From: a virus
DNA: 35,522 bases
Virus record (IMG/VR): IMGVR_UViG_3300002917_000005
Location: 1 to 35,522 of that record
Direction: 5' to 3' (one strand)
Both the position numbers and the translations under genes were made by a program. The notes beneath the pieces were generated by a model. It was not told the DNA's origin. It searched no databases and saw nothing but the letters and a program-made list of their open reading frames with translations. This document shows positions 15,128-21,152 of the stretch, in pieces (position 1 is the stretch's first letter; every line of letters starts with the position of its first letter).

Positions 15128-15411
15128 TCCCGCCCGCCCTACGGGTTTTCAAATCCGAGAGCCACGGCCCCACTGGCGGCTCTGCCGCCCGGATCGAGGG
15201 CGAACCCGCGCGGTTCGTCCAGAACTTTCCGTGCCACGTGGGCGAGGCCGATAAAGCGCCGGCTTCGCCGCATCACAGGTTCTCGAGAGCGCTCGACGGG
15301 GATCTTGCCCCAACGACACCGCGACGTCGCGTTCACGGCGCGCGGGTCGTGCCGCCGAGTTGTCCACCAGCACTGACGGGCCACCGCTCGACCGGGTCCG
15401 GCCGCGCCTAA
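15124..15411 (+). CDS. Uncertain small protein, possibly decayed
   Basis: The frame from ATG 15124 overlaps the upstream stop (ATGA). The first 55 or so codons have the GC3 bias of real genes here (MIPPALRVFKSESHGPTGGS and on). After about 15290 the bias is lost and the translation becomes Arg/Pro-rich, as expected from an out-of-frame read. It may be a genuine short protein or a gene with a frameshift. The 15412-15634 stretch holds no clear gene of its own. However, the frame of the next gene is open back to a TAG at 15476-15478 and looks coding (QQWAFYARRPDSPPGKKWKW). Confidence 0.35.
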   Translation: MIPPALRVFKSESHGPTGGSAARIEGEPARFVQNFPCHVGEADKAPASPHHRFSRALDGDLAPTTPRRRVHGARVVPPSCPPALTGHRSTGSGRA

Positions 15412-15634
15412 TCGCGCGGTCAGGTGCTGTGAACGTATGTTCGTCGTCCCGGCGGCTCCGCCTGGGCAAGGAATATAGCTGGCCCAGCAATGGGCCTTCT
15501 ATGCCCGCCGCCCGGACTCACCACCGGGCAAAAAGTGGAAGTGGGATGAGACGGGCCCGAATGGGGCCGACAACATTCAGAGCGCAAGAGCGCAGACGCG
15601 ATTAAACCGGCACGACCACGACGAGGAGCGAGCA

Positions 15635-16207
15635 GTGGGACGTCAGACACAGTTGGATTGGGTGCTGGTGATGGAGCGCATGTTTCTCGACGCGGCGGCG
15701 ACGCTGCGGTGGCTGCCGCAAACCGGCACCCTGCCGTCGACCTTCAGGAGCTGCACGCCCGAACCGTTGCGCGACCGCAGGGACTGGGGACCGCACACAG
15801 CTGAAAGTCAGCGCGAGCGCAACCGGTCTCTCCGCACGGCGACGTCGGCCGCGATCGACCGGCTTGACCGTGCGTTGCACCTGATCAGCGGCGCGTCCCT
15901 GACGGCCGAGGAGCGCAACTTGGTTTGGGGCCGGGCTTTTGGCGCGCCGTGGAAGGCGTTGGCCAACGAATTTGGCTCATCGGTTGCGACGCTGAAACGG
16001 CGCAACCGCGCCGCACTCGCCGAGATCGCCGAGTTTGACGCCCTGATTCGTTACAAAGCGGTGACCCATAATAGACGCGGCGGACATGAGCCAAAAAGCC
16101 GCGGATCAGGTAGAAGGGGCGGTAATCTGGCCAACGGCGTCGGCGATGCGGAGATCACGAGCGCATCGGCCGCGCAGCTCGGCGCCCCGCGTCACCGTCA
16201 CAGCTGA
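15635..16207 (+). CDS. DUF6362-like HTH protein
   Basis: 190 aa from GTG 15635 with GAGGAG 10-15 bases upstream. The N-terminal part (DWVLVMERMFLDAAATLRWL) and middle section (ERNLVWGRAFGAPWKALANE, then FGSSVATLKRRNRAALAEI) resemble DUF6362 proteins of alphaproteobacterial phages. The second block is a sigma-region-4-like helix-turn-helix with a WKxLAxxFGxSxxTLxRR pattern. The C-terminal 40 residues are low complexity. Open frame continues upstream of the GTG to a TAG at 15476-15478 with coding-like codons, so the N-terminus may be truncated or start at a non-standard codon. A regulatory DNA-binding role is inferred. Confidence 0.55.
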   Translation: MGRQTQLDWVLVMERMFLDAAATLRWLPQTGTLPSTFRSCTPEPLRDRRDWGPHTAESQRERNRSLRTATSAAIDRLDRALHLISGASLTAEERNLVWGRAFGAPWKALANEFGSSVATLKRRNRAALAEIAEFDALIRYKAVTHNRRGGHEPKSRGSGRRGGNLANGVGDAEITSASAAQLGAPRHRHS

Positions 16208-16210
16208 AAA

Positions 16211-16444
16211 TTAGGCGCAGCGCGCCCGGACCTTCTCCAGGGCCTTTGCGCACGCGACCTGCTTGCGCTCCAAAAGCTTGCGGATGTCCTGCCACACGCC
16301 GGGAGACGGCTCGACGGTGCCGGCGAACCAGCGCCTTAGCGTCCGGTCGTTGACGTCCAATTGACGCGCCAGCTCGGACTGCCACTGCGGCCCGAAGAGC
16401 GCAAGGCCCGCGATCTCGAGCAGGGTGGGGGTTTGTTCGGCCAT
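16211..16444 (-). CDS. Small XRE-type HTH protein
   Basis: 77 aa from ATG 16444; the frame extends to 16531 without a better start. Residues 8-58 contain a Cro/CI-like helix-turn-helix (LLEIAGLALFGPQWQSELAR, then QLDVNDRTLRRWFAGTVEPS) with the recognition helix at NDRTLRRWF. The remainder is a basic helix (KLLERKQVACAKALEKVRAR). It is the final gene of the minus-strand block but lies beyond the terminator at 16533-16562, so it probably has its own transcription. It could be a Cro-like partner to the XRE protein at 9268-9510. Confidence 0.65.
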   Translation of the reverse strand: MAEQTPTLLEIAGLALFGPQWQSELARQLDVNDRTLRRWFAGTVEPSPGVWQDIRKLLERKQVACAKALEKVRARCA

Positions 16445-16532
16445 GCCCGTAACGTAGGGCACCTCGCCGGCCGGGGCAATCGGCGCCTGCAACCCTTGCG
16501 GCGGTTCTCTTCGGATCACGTGGCGCCTCACG

Positions 16533-16562
16533 AAAAAAAGGGGGCGGCCCTGCGACCGCCCC
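16533..16562 (-). terminator. Rho-independent terminator of the minus-strand operon
   Basis: On the minus strand GGGGCGG (16562-16556) pairs with CCGCCCC (16547-16541) around an 8-base loop, followed by seven T (16539-16533). It stands directly after the zinc-ribbon gene (stop at 16577) and marks the end of the ArdC operon. Confidence 0.85.
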
Positions 16563-16576
16563 GCGTGGTGTAGAAA

Positions 16577-17005
16577 TCAGCAGCCGGGATGTTTCGCGAA
16601 GCAATCGGCGAGGGCCGAGCGCTTGTTGCGGAACGGCCCGAACGGCCCCTTGCCGCGCCCGGCGAGGTTACCCCAGCGGTAGCCGCCCTTGGCTTCGGAG
16701 ACGTAGACGCACCCCGGAAGGTTGCTGATCTTGCTTTCCAGCTCGTCGACGCCTGTCAAGCGGTGCTCTTCGGGCGGCTCGATCTCCGGCAGTGACGGCG
16801 CGGACGGATCAATGATCAGCTCGACGAGCGACGCCTCGCCCTGGCAATGCTGACAATAGCCCTGATCCTGGACCGCGCTCAGTTCCCACGCCTGAGTCTC
16901 GATATTCCAGGATGCGGTTGCGTCGCGGCGGACGTCATCGCTTCCGCAATTGCTGCATACGATGGTCCGGAGTCTGGCGACGTGCTTCGGCTTACGATTG
17001 GTCAT
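16577..17005 (-). CDS. Zinc-ribbon protein of the ArdC operon
   Basis: 142 aa from ATG 17005, whose GGAGG lies in the loop of a leader hairpin. The N-terminal half holds a zinc ribbon, Cys17-x2-Cys20 and Cys51-x2-Cys54 (IVCSNCGSDDVRRDA, WELSAVQDQGYCQHC). Small zinc-ribbon proteins of this type are common in alphaproteobacterial plasmids and phages. The C-terminus has an aromatic Gly/Lys segment (SEAKGGYRWGNLAGRGKGPF) ending in Cys. It is the last gene before the operon terminator. The shared leader implies co-regulation with ArdC. Function unknown. Confidence 0.65.
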   Translation of the reverse strand: MTNRKPKHVARLRTIVCSNCGSDDVRRDATASWNIETQAWELSAVQDQGYCQHCQGEASLVELIIDPSAPSLPEIEPPEEHRLTGVDELESKISNLPGCVYVSEAKGGYRWGNLAGRGKGPFGPFRNKRSALADCFAKHPGC

Positions 17006-17060
17006 GATGGAACGGGCCTCCTAGCCCTGAGATGAGCCGAGCCTGATTGCCCGGCTTGAT
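17006..17060 (-). promoter_or_regulatory. Structured RNA leader, copy A
   Basis: Reading leftward: hairpin AGCCGGGC-AATCAG-GCTCGGCT (17056-17035), a short spacer, then GGGC-TAGGAG-GCCC (17027-17014), with the Shine-Dalgarno purines in the loop, followed by the zinc-ribbon ATG. One of four copies in the operon that share CGGGCA..AGGYCCG and GGGC..GGAGGCCC but differ in the lower stem with pairing kept. Confidence 0.75.
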
Positions 17061-17075
17061 GCGTGGCGCACCCTC

Positions 17076-17101
17076 GGACGGGCGCACGGTGGCGCCCGTC
17101 C
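17076..17101 (-). other. Intergenic hairpin after the 141-aa gene
   Basis: A perfect 10-bp stem (GGACGGGCGC / GCGCCCGTCC) with a 6-base loop begins ten bases after the TGA of the upstream gene. There is no T-run after it. It is the counterpart of hairpins at 17612-17638 and 18610-18641. A processing, stabilising or attenuating element is more likely than a terminator. Confidence 0.7.
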
Positions 17102-17110
17102 TATGCTGCG

Positions 17111-17536
17111 TCATGCGCAACGTGACCAAGCGGCGTCGGCGGCGATATGCCACCGCGCCCGATCGTAGCCGGGCAGTTCATCGACGGGGCGACGCCAGCC
17201 CGGGAACGCGTTCAGCGCGTGAATCTGAATGGCTGCCGTGATCGCGTAGGCCGTGCTGGTCTCGTATCCGGGGTGCTCGCACGATTGATACGCGAGGCAT
17301 TCGGCGGCTTTGATGATTTGCACGGCGGAGAAGCGTTGGAACGTGATCGCGCCACACAGCTCGAACGTGCCGAGTTGCGTCCCATGCCGGGCCGCGTACA
17401 GGTGATTGACGGATTTTAGATTCTCGGAGAGAAATTCCGAGCCGAGGAGTTCAACCGGGATTTTTGAAATCCCGTGCCGATAGGCGTAGACCGCAAGCGC
17501 GGTGATATGCGAGTTGCCGCAAACGAAAGCCGACAT
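17111..17536 (-). CDS. Hypothetical protein of the ArdC operon, 141 aa
   Basis: ATG 17536 is chosen because the ribosome site lies in the leader hairpin loop just upstream; the open frame extends much further only as a shadow of ArdC. The protein begins MSAFVCGNSHITALAVYAYR and contains SEFLSENLKSVNHLYAARHG, a helical Ala-rich middle (AVQIIKAAECLAYQSCEHPG) and a C-terminal WRRPVDELPGYDRARWHIAA. It is predicted soluble with no enzymatic motif visible. Its position between ArdC and the zinc-ribbon gene, with the same leader, suggests an early accessory or anti-defence role. That is inference. Confidence 0.65.
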   Translation of the reverse strand: MSAFVCGNSHITALAVYAYRHGISKIPVELLGSEFLSENLKSVNHLYAARHGTQLGTFELCGAITFQRFSAVQIIKAAECLAYQSCEHPGYETSTAYAITAAIQIHALNAFPGWRRPVDELPGYDRARWHIAADAAWSRCA

Positions 17537-17595
17537 AGGTTCCGGGCCTCCTGCCCTGGGGGTGGTGGCGGGCCTGAGTGCCCGCCACCGGTACG
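17537..17595 (-). promoter_or_regulatory. Structured RNA leader, copy B
   Basis: Hairpin GGTGGCGGGC-ACTCAG-GCCCGCCACC (17589-17564), then GGGC-AGGAG-GCCC (17556-17544) with the Shine-Dalgarno sequence as its loop, then the ATG of the 141-aa gene. The lower stem is GGTGG/CCACC here, against AGC/GCT in copy A: different bases, pairing preserved. Confidence 0.78.
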
Positions 17596-17611
17596 CCTTG
17601 GCGTATCGTTC

Positions 17612-17638
17612 GGAGCGGCGGCCCTTGCGCGCCGCTCC
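17612..17638 (-). other. Intergenic hairpin after ardC
   Basis: A perfect 9-bp stem (GGAGCGGCG / CGCCGCTCC) with a 9-base loop, starting about 12 bases after the ArdC stop codon. No T-run follows. It occupies the same position as the hairpins at 17076-17101 and 18610-18641. Confidence 0.7.
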
Positions 17639-17649
17639 TAGGCGATACG

Positions 17650-18534
17650 TCAAGCCGCGATGGATACCGGCTCGGCGGAGAACTTGCCGAGGAAGTCCGC
17701 CGCGTCGCTCGCCTTGCTCGCGGCGGTAAAGATCGCCTTGCGATCGCCTTTCATGATCTTGAGCCAGGATGCGAGGTATTGCGCGTGATCCTGGCGCGGG
17801 TCCGCCGAGATACCGAGGGAGGCACAAAGGAACGCCGCTCCCAGCTCCGCAACCAGCTCCTCCGCCGCGTAGGCGTCATCGCCGAACCGCTTGCCGAATT
17901 GGCGCGCGCACCGCCGCTCGTGACCGGTCCAATGAACCAGCTCATGGAGGAGGGTTCCGTAAGCCGCCTCCGTCGGCGTGCTGGTCGGGCTGCCGGTGAA
18001 TTGCGCGAAGTCCGGCATGGCGATCATGTCCGGGCCCGGGGCATAGAACGCGCGGTCCGACCCGTAGCGGACGCTGGCGCCCGTGGCCGACACGAATTGC
18101 TCGGCACGGGTGAGACGTTCGGCAAGGGCAGGCATCGCCGGCCGGTCTACCGTGTAGCCGTCGACCTGACACGCGTTGAACACGTGCGAGTATTTGAGAA
18201 ACCGAATCTGTTGCTCGGGCGCGCTGGGGTCCGATCGGTCTTTGACGGCTGTTGTGCCGTAGTAGACGATCATGGTGCCTTTCTCGCCGCGCCGCACCTG
18301 CGCCCCGTGCGCGGCCCATTGCTTGTAAGAAGCCCATTGGTTCCCGCTGAAGCCCTGGACAGCGGCGGAGTTCCACAGCAGCAAGACATTGACCCCGCGA
18401 TAGCGCGCGCTCGTGGTCGCGTTGAATGGCATGCCCTCCGCGCGCGCCGCGGCCCATGGCTTCAGCCATGAGCCGGGGTTGGCTTCAATCTGCGATACGA
18501 TTTTGTCCGTGATCTGCCGATAGAGATCGGTCAT
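17650..18534 (-). CDS. ardC: ArdC-type anti-restriction protein (ssDNA-binding plus zincin)
   Basis: 294 aa from ATG 18534. The N-terminal domain (residues 3-125) is the ArdC ssDNA-binding type, with DLYRQITDKIVSQIE, NPGSWLKPW, YRGVNVLLLW, QWASYKQW and RRGEKGTMIVYY in the usual order. The C-terminal domain carries a zinc metallopeptidase motif, His197-Glu198-x2-His201 in LLHELVHWTGH, with a downstream EELVAELGAAFL helix for the third ligand. ArdC proteins of conjugative plasmids protect incoming DNA from restriction. On a phage this would help early infection or entry into lysogeny. Expression is probably controlled by leader C, with its SD in a hairpin. Both motifs are complete. Confidence 0.88.
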   Translation of the reverse strand: MTDLYRQITDKIVSQIEANPGSWLKPWAAARAEGMPFNATTSARYRGVNVLLLWNSAAVQGFSGNQWASYKQWAAHGAQVRRGEKGTMIVYYGTTAVKDRSDPSAPEQQIRFLKYSHVFNACQVDGYTVDRPAMPALAERLTRAEQFVSATGASVRYGSDRAFYAPGPDMIAMPDFAQFTGSPTSTPTEAAYGTLLHELVHWTGHERRCARQFGKRFGDDAYAAEELVAELGAAFLCASLGISADPRQDHAQYLASWLKIMKGDRKAIFTAASKASDAADFLGKFSAEPVSIAA

Positions 18535-18590
18535 TTACAACGGGCCTCCAGTGCCCAGGGGTGACACCGGACCTAGTTGCCCGGTGTGGC
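18535..18590 (-). promoter_or_regulatory. Structured RNA leader, copy C (ardC)
   Basis: Hairpin ACACCGGGC-AACTA-GGTCCGGTGT (18587-18564) with one G-T pair, then GGGC-ACTGGAG-GCCC (18556-18542) containing the Shine-Dalgarno bases, then the ArdC ATG. The lower stem ACACC/GGTGT differs from copies A, B and D while the CGGGCA..AGGYCCG core is kept. Confidence 0.78.
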
Positions 18591-18609
18591 GCGCGTTGGC
18601 GCAACCCTC

Positions 18610-18641
18610 GGAGACCCGCGAAACCTAGCGCGCGGGCCTCC
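18610..18641 (-). other. Intergenic hairpin after the 97-aa gene
   Basis: An 11-bp stem (GGAGGCCCGCG / CGCGGGTCTCC, one G-T pair) with a 10-base loop, beginning ten bases after the stop codon of the 97-aa gene. It is the longest of three hairpins at equivalent positions in this operon. No T-run follows. Confidence 0.7.
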
Positions 18642-18651
18642 TAAGCTTGCG

Positions 18652-18945
18652 TCAACCGAGGCAATGAACGACGTAATCGAGCACGTCGCCACCGCGCGCC
18701 GTTCCGCCGTAAGTGTCATACGACCATGTGAAGCGGGGGTCGGCGCCCTCGCCGTTGTCATCGCGCGCCACGTCGACAACCCGGAAGCCCTGACTGGCGA
18801 GACCCGAGACGATATTGCGGCAAGCCGTGGCGTCGGTCGCGTCAAGGCCCGAGTAATCATTATTGACCAACGCCGCCGCCCAACACGCGGGAAGCGTCAT
18901 GGTGTCGACGATGAGGAGCGGCGCTGAATTGGGGTTCGGGAACAT
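18652..18945 (-). CDS. Hypothetical protein of the ArdC operon, 97 aa
   Basis: ATG 18945 with AAAGGGG seven to thirteen bases upstream, the site overlapping the end of the previous gene; this decides the start over a longer frame to 19089. The product MFPNPNSAPLLIVDTMTLPA continues with CWAAALVNNDYSGLD, RNIVSGLASQGFRVVDVARD and an aromatic acidic end. This is a small alpha/beta-like protein with no motif I recognise. It is coupled to the 80-aa gene and precedes ardC. Unlike its neighbours it lacks the two-hairpin leader, consistent with coupling. Confidence 0.65.
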   Translation of the reverse strand: MFPNPNSAPLLIVDTMTLPACWAAALVNNDYSGLDATDATACRNIVSGLASQGFRVVDVARDDNGEGADPRFTWSYDTYGGTARGGDVLDYVVHCLG

Positions 18946-18956
18946 TGTGACCCCTT

Positions 18957-19199
18957 TCAAGCGCACGCGCGCCAATCGGCATTCGCGGTGCTGATCACCG
19001 CGAACCCGAGTTGTTCGGCAATCGAGAGCGTGCGAGCCGTGAGCGTCTTTGTTCCCGCCAGCTCCGCGAACAGGTTCGCGTTGATGCAAAGCGGATACGC
19101 CTTGAGGGCGCCGTAAACGTTGCGAACCTCGACGGATACGGTACGCGTCGCCTTGGGGACGGCGCGGAGCGTGGCGTCATGGGGGATAAGGTTATTCAT
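18957..19199 (-). CDS. First gene of the ArdC operon, 80 aa
   Basis: ATG 19199 behind leader D. The product begins MNNLIPHDATLRAVPKATRT, continues VSVEVRNVYGALKAYPLCIN and NANLFAELAGTKTLTARTLS, and ends near DWRACA. It reads as a short beta hairpin region followed by helices. No named family recognised. It is first to be transcribed from the promoter at 19257-19285, with the next gene's ribosome site at its stop codon. Confidence 0.6.
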   Translation of the reverse strand: MNNLIPHDATLRAVPKATRTVSVEVRNVYGALKAYPLCINANLFAELAGTKTLTARTLSIAEQLGFAVISTANADWRACA

Positions 19200-19250
19200 C
19201 GGTTCGGGCCTCCTGCCCTGTAAGCGCCTCGGACCTAATGCCCGTGGCGT
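19200..19250 (-). promoter_or_regulatory. Structured RNA leader, copy D (first gene)
   Basis: The stem CGCC-A-CGG (19249-19242) pairs with CCG-A-GGCG (19232-19225) around a GCATTAGGT-type loop, with one internal mismatch. GGGC-AGGAG-GCCC (19218-19206) with the SD in its loop follows, then the ATG. The predicted transcription start lies at about 19250, so this element forms the very 5' end of the operon mRNA. Confidence 0.7.
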
Positions 19251-19285
19251 GCCCTAATACTAGGGCATGGCTGTACCGGGTTCAA
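19251..19285 (-). promoter_or_regulatory. Operon promoter with palindromic -10 region
   Basis: On the minus strand TTGAAC (19285-19280), 17 bases, then TAGTAT (19262-19257). The -10 lies inside a perfect inverted repeat GCCCTA-ATAC-TAGGGC (19251-19266), a likely repressor site. The direction fits the ArdC operon. The small terminase is divergent. Confidence 0.6.
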
Positions 19286-19332
19286 GCGAAAAGCGGCACA
19301 CGTCACATTTTCTAATTCGCGATGGGGAGGTC

Positions 19333-19809
19333 ATGACGAAGGCTGCCCTAGGCGAGGTTGACGACGACGACACAGAGGTAATCGTCATCGACGGCTTAGG
19401 CCCGATGACGGCGCGACAGAAGCGCTTTGCGGAGGCTTACCACGCGCACGGCAACGGCACGCGCGCGGCCCGGGAAGCGGGGTACGCGGGGGATGACGAG
19501 ACACTAGCGGTTGCGGCGTCGCGGCTGATAAGGAACGTTAAGGTTCGCCGGTACCTTTTGCGGCTTGGCAAAAACGACCAGCTGGACCGTGACGAGATTC
19601 GGAAGTTGCTGGAGCGGGAAGCGTTCACTGGGGACCACGCGGGCGCCCGTGTGCGGGCCGGTGAACTGCTGGGGAAGGCCCTGGGACTCTTCAACGATGA
19701 TTTCACCCTGACCATCAATCGCACGAGTGATGACGAGATCGTCAAGGCGCTGGCTGGCGATGACCCGGTGTTGCAGGCGGGCCTCCTCCGCAAGCTTCGG
19801 GGCGAGTAG
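19333..19809 (+). CDS. terS: Terminase small subunit
   Basis: 158 aa from ATG 19333 with GGGGAGG upstream, preferred over ATG 19267, which lies in the operator of the divergent operon. Residues 25-80 contain the terminase small subunit pattern: MTARQKRFAEAYHAHGNGTR, AAREAGYAGDDETLAVAASR, then LIRNVKVRRYLLRL. This helix-turn-helix domain recognises phage DNA for packaging. The N-terminus is very acidic (GEVDDDDTEVIVID) and the C-terminal half would mediate oligomerisation. The large subunit is 3.8 kb downstream, separated by small genes and a fibre/glycosyltransferase pair, which is unusual spacing. Confidence 0.82.
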   Translation: MTKAALGEVDDDDTEVIVIDGLGPMTARQKRFAEAYHAHGNGTRAAREAGYAGDDETLAVAASRLIRNVKVRRYLLRLGKNDQLDRDEIRKLLEREAFTGDHAGARVRAGELLGKALGLFNDDFTLTINRTSDDEIVKALAGDDPVLQAGLLRKLRGE

Positions 19810-19910
19810 GGACGCTGGAAAGAAACCAGAAAGACCCTTTGATATTGCTGCGCCTTCTTCGGCTCGGCGGACTGGGGGTCAAGCCCCGCGCGCGCCACGG
19901 CCAAGGGAGA

Positions 19911-19922
19911 GCCCCCGGGGGC
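19911..19922. repeat. Perfect GC palindrome downstream of terS
   Basis: GCCCCCGGGGGC, with a second small hairpin (GGGG-TCAAG-CCCC) about 30 bases to its left. The 207 bases between the small terminase and the next gene (19810-20016) contain no gene that I can support. The region could carry a packaging recognition site, since such sites often lie near terS; that is speculation. Confidence 0.4.
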
Positions 19923-20016
19923 ACCCCCACGCCCGTCGCCCCCGCCCCGGTACTGCCCTCATACATCCAGCCACTTCAAAACGGTCCCATTGTCCTGGGC
20001 CGAGAAGGCCACGGGG

Positions 20017-20349
20017 ATGGACGCAGCTCGTCTCCGCCTTCGCTCGGTGACGTTCAAGGCGACCGGTCAGCGGCTTGAGGTGCTGCGGCGAAAACACGGC
20101 AGCGCGACCTACGGGGATCTGCGCCGCGGGTTCGCCGGGTTGCTGGAGTGCGTCGACCCGATGGGTGTTGCCGGCTTCGCGGCGGTGGTCTGGCAGCGCG
20201 ACGGTGCTTACTGGACAACACTCCGCGTGACCGACGGCTCATCTGTTCCCGGCGGCCTTGTGCCGTCGTTCGTGAAGGACGTGCTGATGCGCCGCCTTGG
20301 CGAAGACGACACGCTCGACATTTTACGCGGGCCGTCGCCGTCGGCCTGA
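20017..20349 (+). CDS. Hypothetical protein, 110 aa
   Basis: ATG 20017 (a TTG at 19990 would add nine residues); the ribosome site is weak (ACGGGG). The product MDAARLRLRSVTFKATGQRL continues with a Gly/aromatic centre (GVAGFAAVVWQRDGAYWTTL) and ends MRRLGEDDTLDILRGPSPSA. It is a compact alpha/beta protein with good GC3 bias. It lies between the small terminase and a 38-aa membrane protein. No family recognised. Confidence 0.55.
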   Translation: MDAARLRLRSVTFKATGQRLEVLRRKHGSATYGDLRRGFAGLLECVDPMGVAGFAAVVWQRDGAYWTTLRVTDGSSVPGGLVPSFVKDVLMRRLGEDDTLDILRGPSPSA

Positions 20350-20501
20350 GTGCCCGGGAGATCGCAGGTCAACCGGTAGCCGGGGCTTGAACACCGTTTC
20401 ACGTCAAACGTTTTCTGCTCTCGCCGCCTCATTTCTCTGATCGCATTCACGTTTGGCCGCCCCGTTTATTTCGCGGTGGCGCCACGGGAAGGAACTGCCC
20501 A

Positions 20502-20618
20502 ATGAGTTCGCTCGACATCGTCGTCGGCCTGATCGTCGCGGCGCTCGCCATCTATGGCGGCTTCGTTGGCTGGAAATATTTGAAGCGGCATTGGAGCCAG
20601 AGCACGCCGCCGAAGTAG
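20502..20618 (+). CDS. Single-TM microprotein, 38 aa
   Basis: ATG 20502 with a strong GGAAGGA site, ending at TAG 20618. The sequence MSSLDIVVGLIVAALAIYGG continues FVGWKYLKRHWSQ. One transmembrane helix (residues 5-25) is followed by a basic cytoplasmic tail. It is ten bases upstream of the next gene and probably co-translated. The 150 bases before it hold no gene. It could be a small lysis or membrane-modulating protein. Confidence 0.6.
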   Translation: MSSLDIVVGLIVAALAIYGGFVGWKYLKRHWSQSTPPK

Positions 20619-20628
20619 GGGTGACATC

Positions 20629-20964
20629 ATGACAAGCTCGATCTTGCTCACCGGCGTCGTGCAGGCGCTCCTGGATCATTTCGACGGCGACCGCCGGTCG
20701 GTGTCCCTGGTGATCGCGCCAGGGCCGGACACCGTCATGGCGAACCCCTCGGATCTCCGCGTGCGGCCCGAGGACGTGGCCCGGCTTGGTCTCCGCGTCG
20801 GCAGCCAGCTCGAGATCGGGCTGTGCTCGCCAGCGCCGGCCGGCGAAGTCGCTGAGCCACCTGCGCCGCTGCCGGCCGCAGTCAATGAGCTACCCGCGGC
20901 ACCGGCAGTGACCCCGGCGGCAGAGACCGTTGCGATGCCGGAGCCGCCAGCCGATCCCTCCTGA
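20629..20964 (+). CDS. Hypothetical protein with Pro/Ala-rich tail
   Basis: 111 aa from ATG 20629. The first 65 residues form a small folded domain (LTGVVQALLDHFDGDRRSVS, LRVRPEDVARLGLRVGSQLE). The remaining 45 are low-complexity Pro/Ala (EVAEPPAPLPAAVNELPAAP). No family recognised. It is the last gene before the terminator at 21082-21126. Confidence 0.55.
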   Translation: MTSSILLTGVVQALLDHFDGDRRSVSLVIAPGPDTVMANPSDLRVRPEDVARLGLRVGSQLEIGLCSPAPAGEVAEPPAPLPAAVNELPAAPAVTPAAETVAMPEPPADPS

Positions 20965-21081
20965 TCGCAGGAGCTGACCTAGCCGCCGTCCGAGCACGGC
21001 TCAAGCAACGCCCACGCGCAGTTCCGCGCGGCCGCCGCCACCTAGCGGCGGTCAAACACACCGCACTCGTTGAATTCATCC

Positions 21082-21126
21082 AGCCGGGGTCGAGGTTCCT
21101 GACCCTTCGGGCGTCCCCGGCTTTTT
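21082..21126 (+). terminator. Rho-independent terminator before the fibre-like gene
   Basis: AGCCGGGG (21082-21089) pairs with CCCCGGCT (21115-21122) around a loop of 25 bases that can form an inner hairpin, followed by TTTT. It separates the small-gene group from the structural genes that start at 21153. Confidence 0.75.
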
Positions 21127-21152
21127 CGCGACCCTGAACCAGGAGACTCTTC

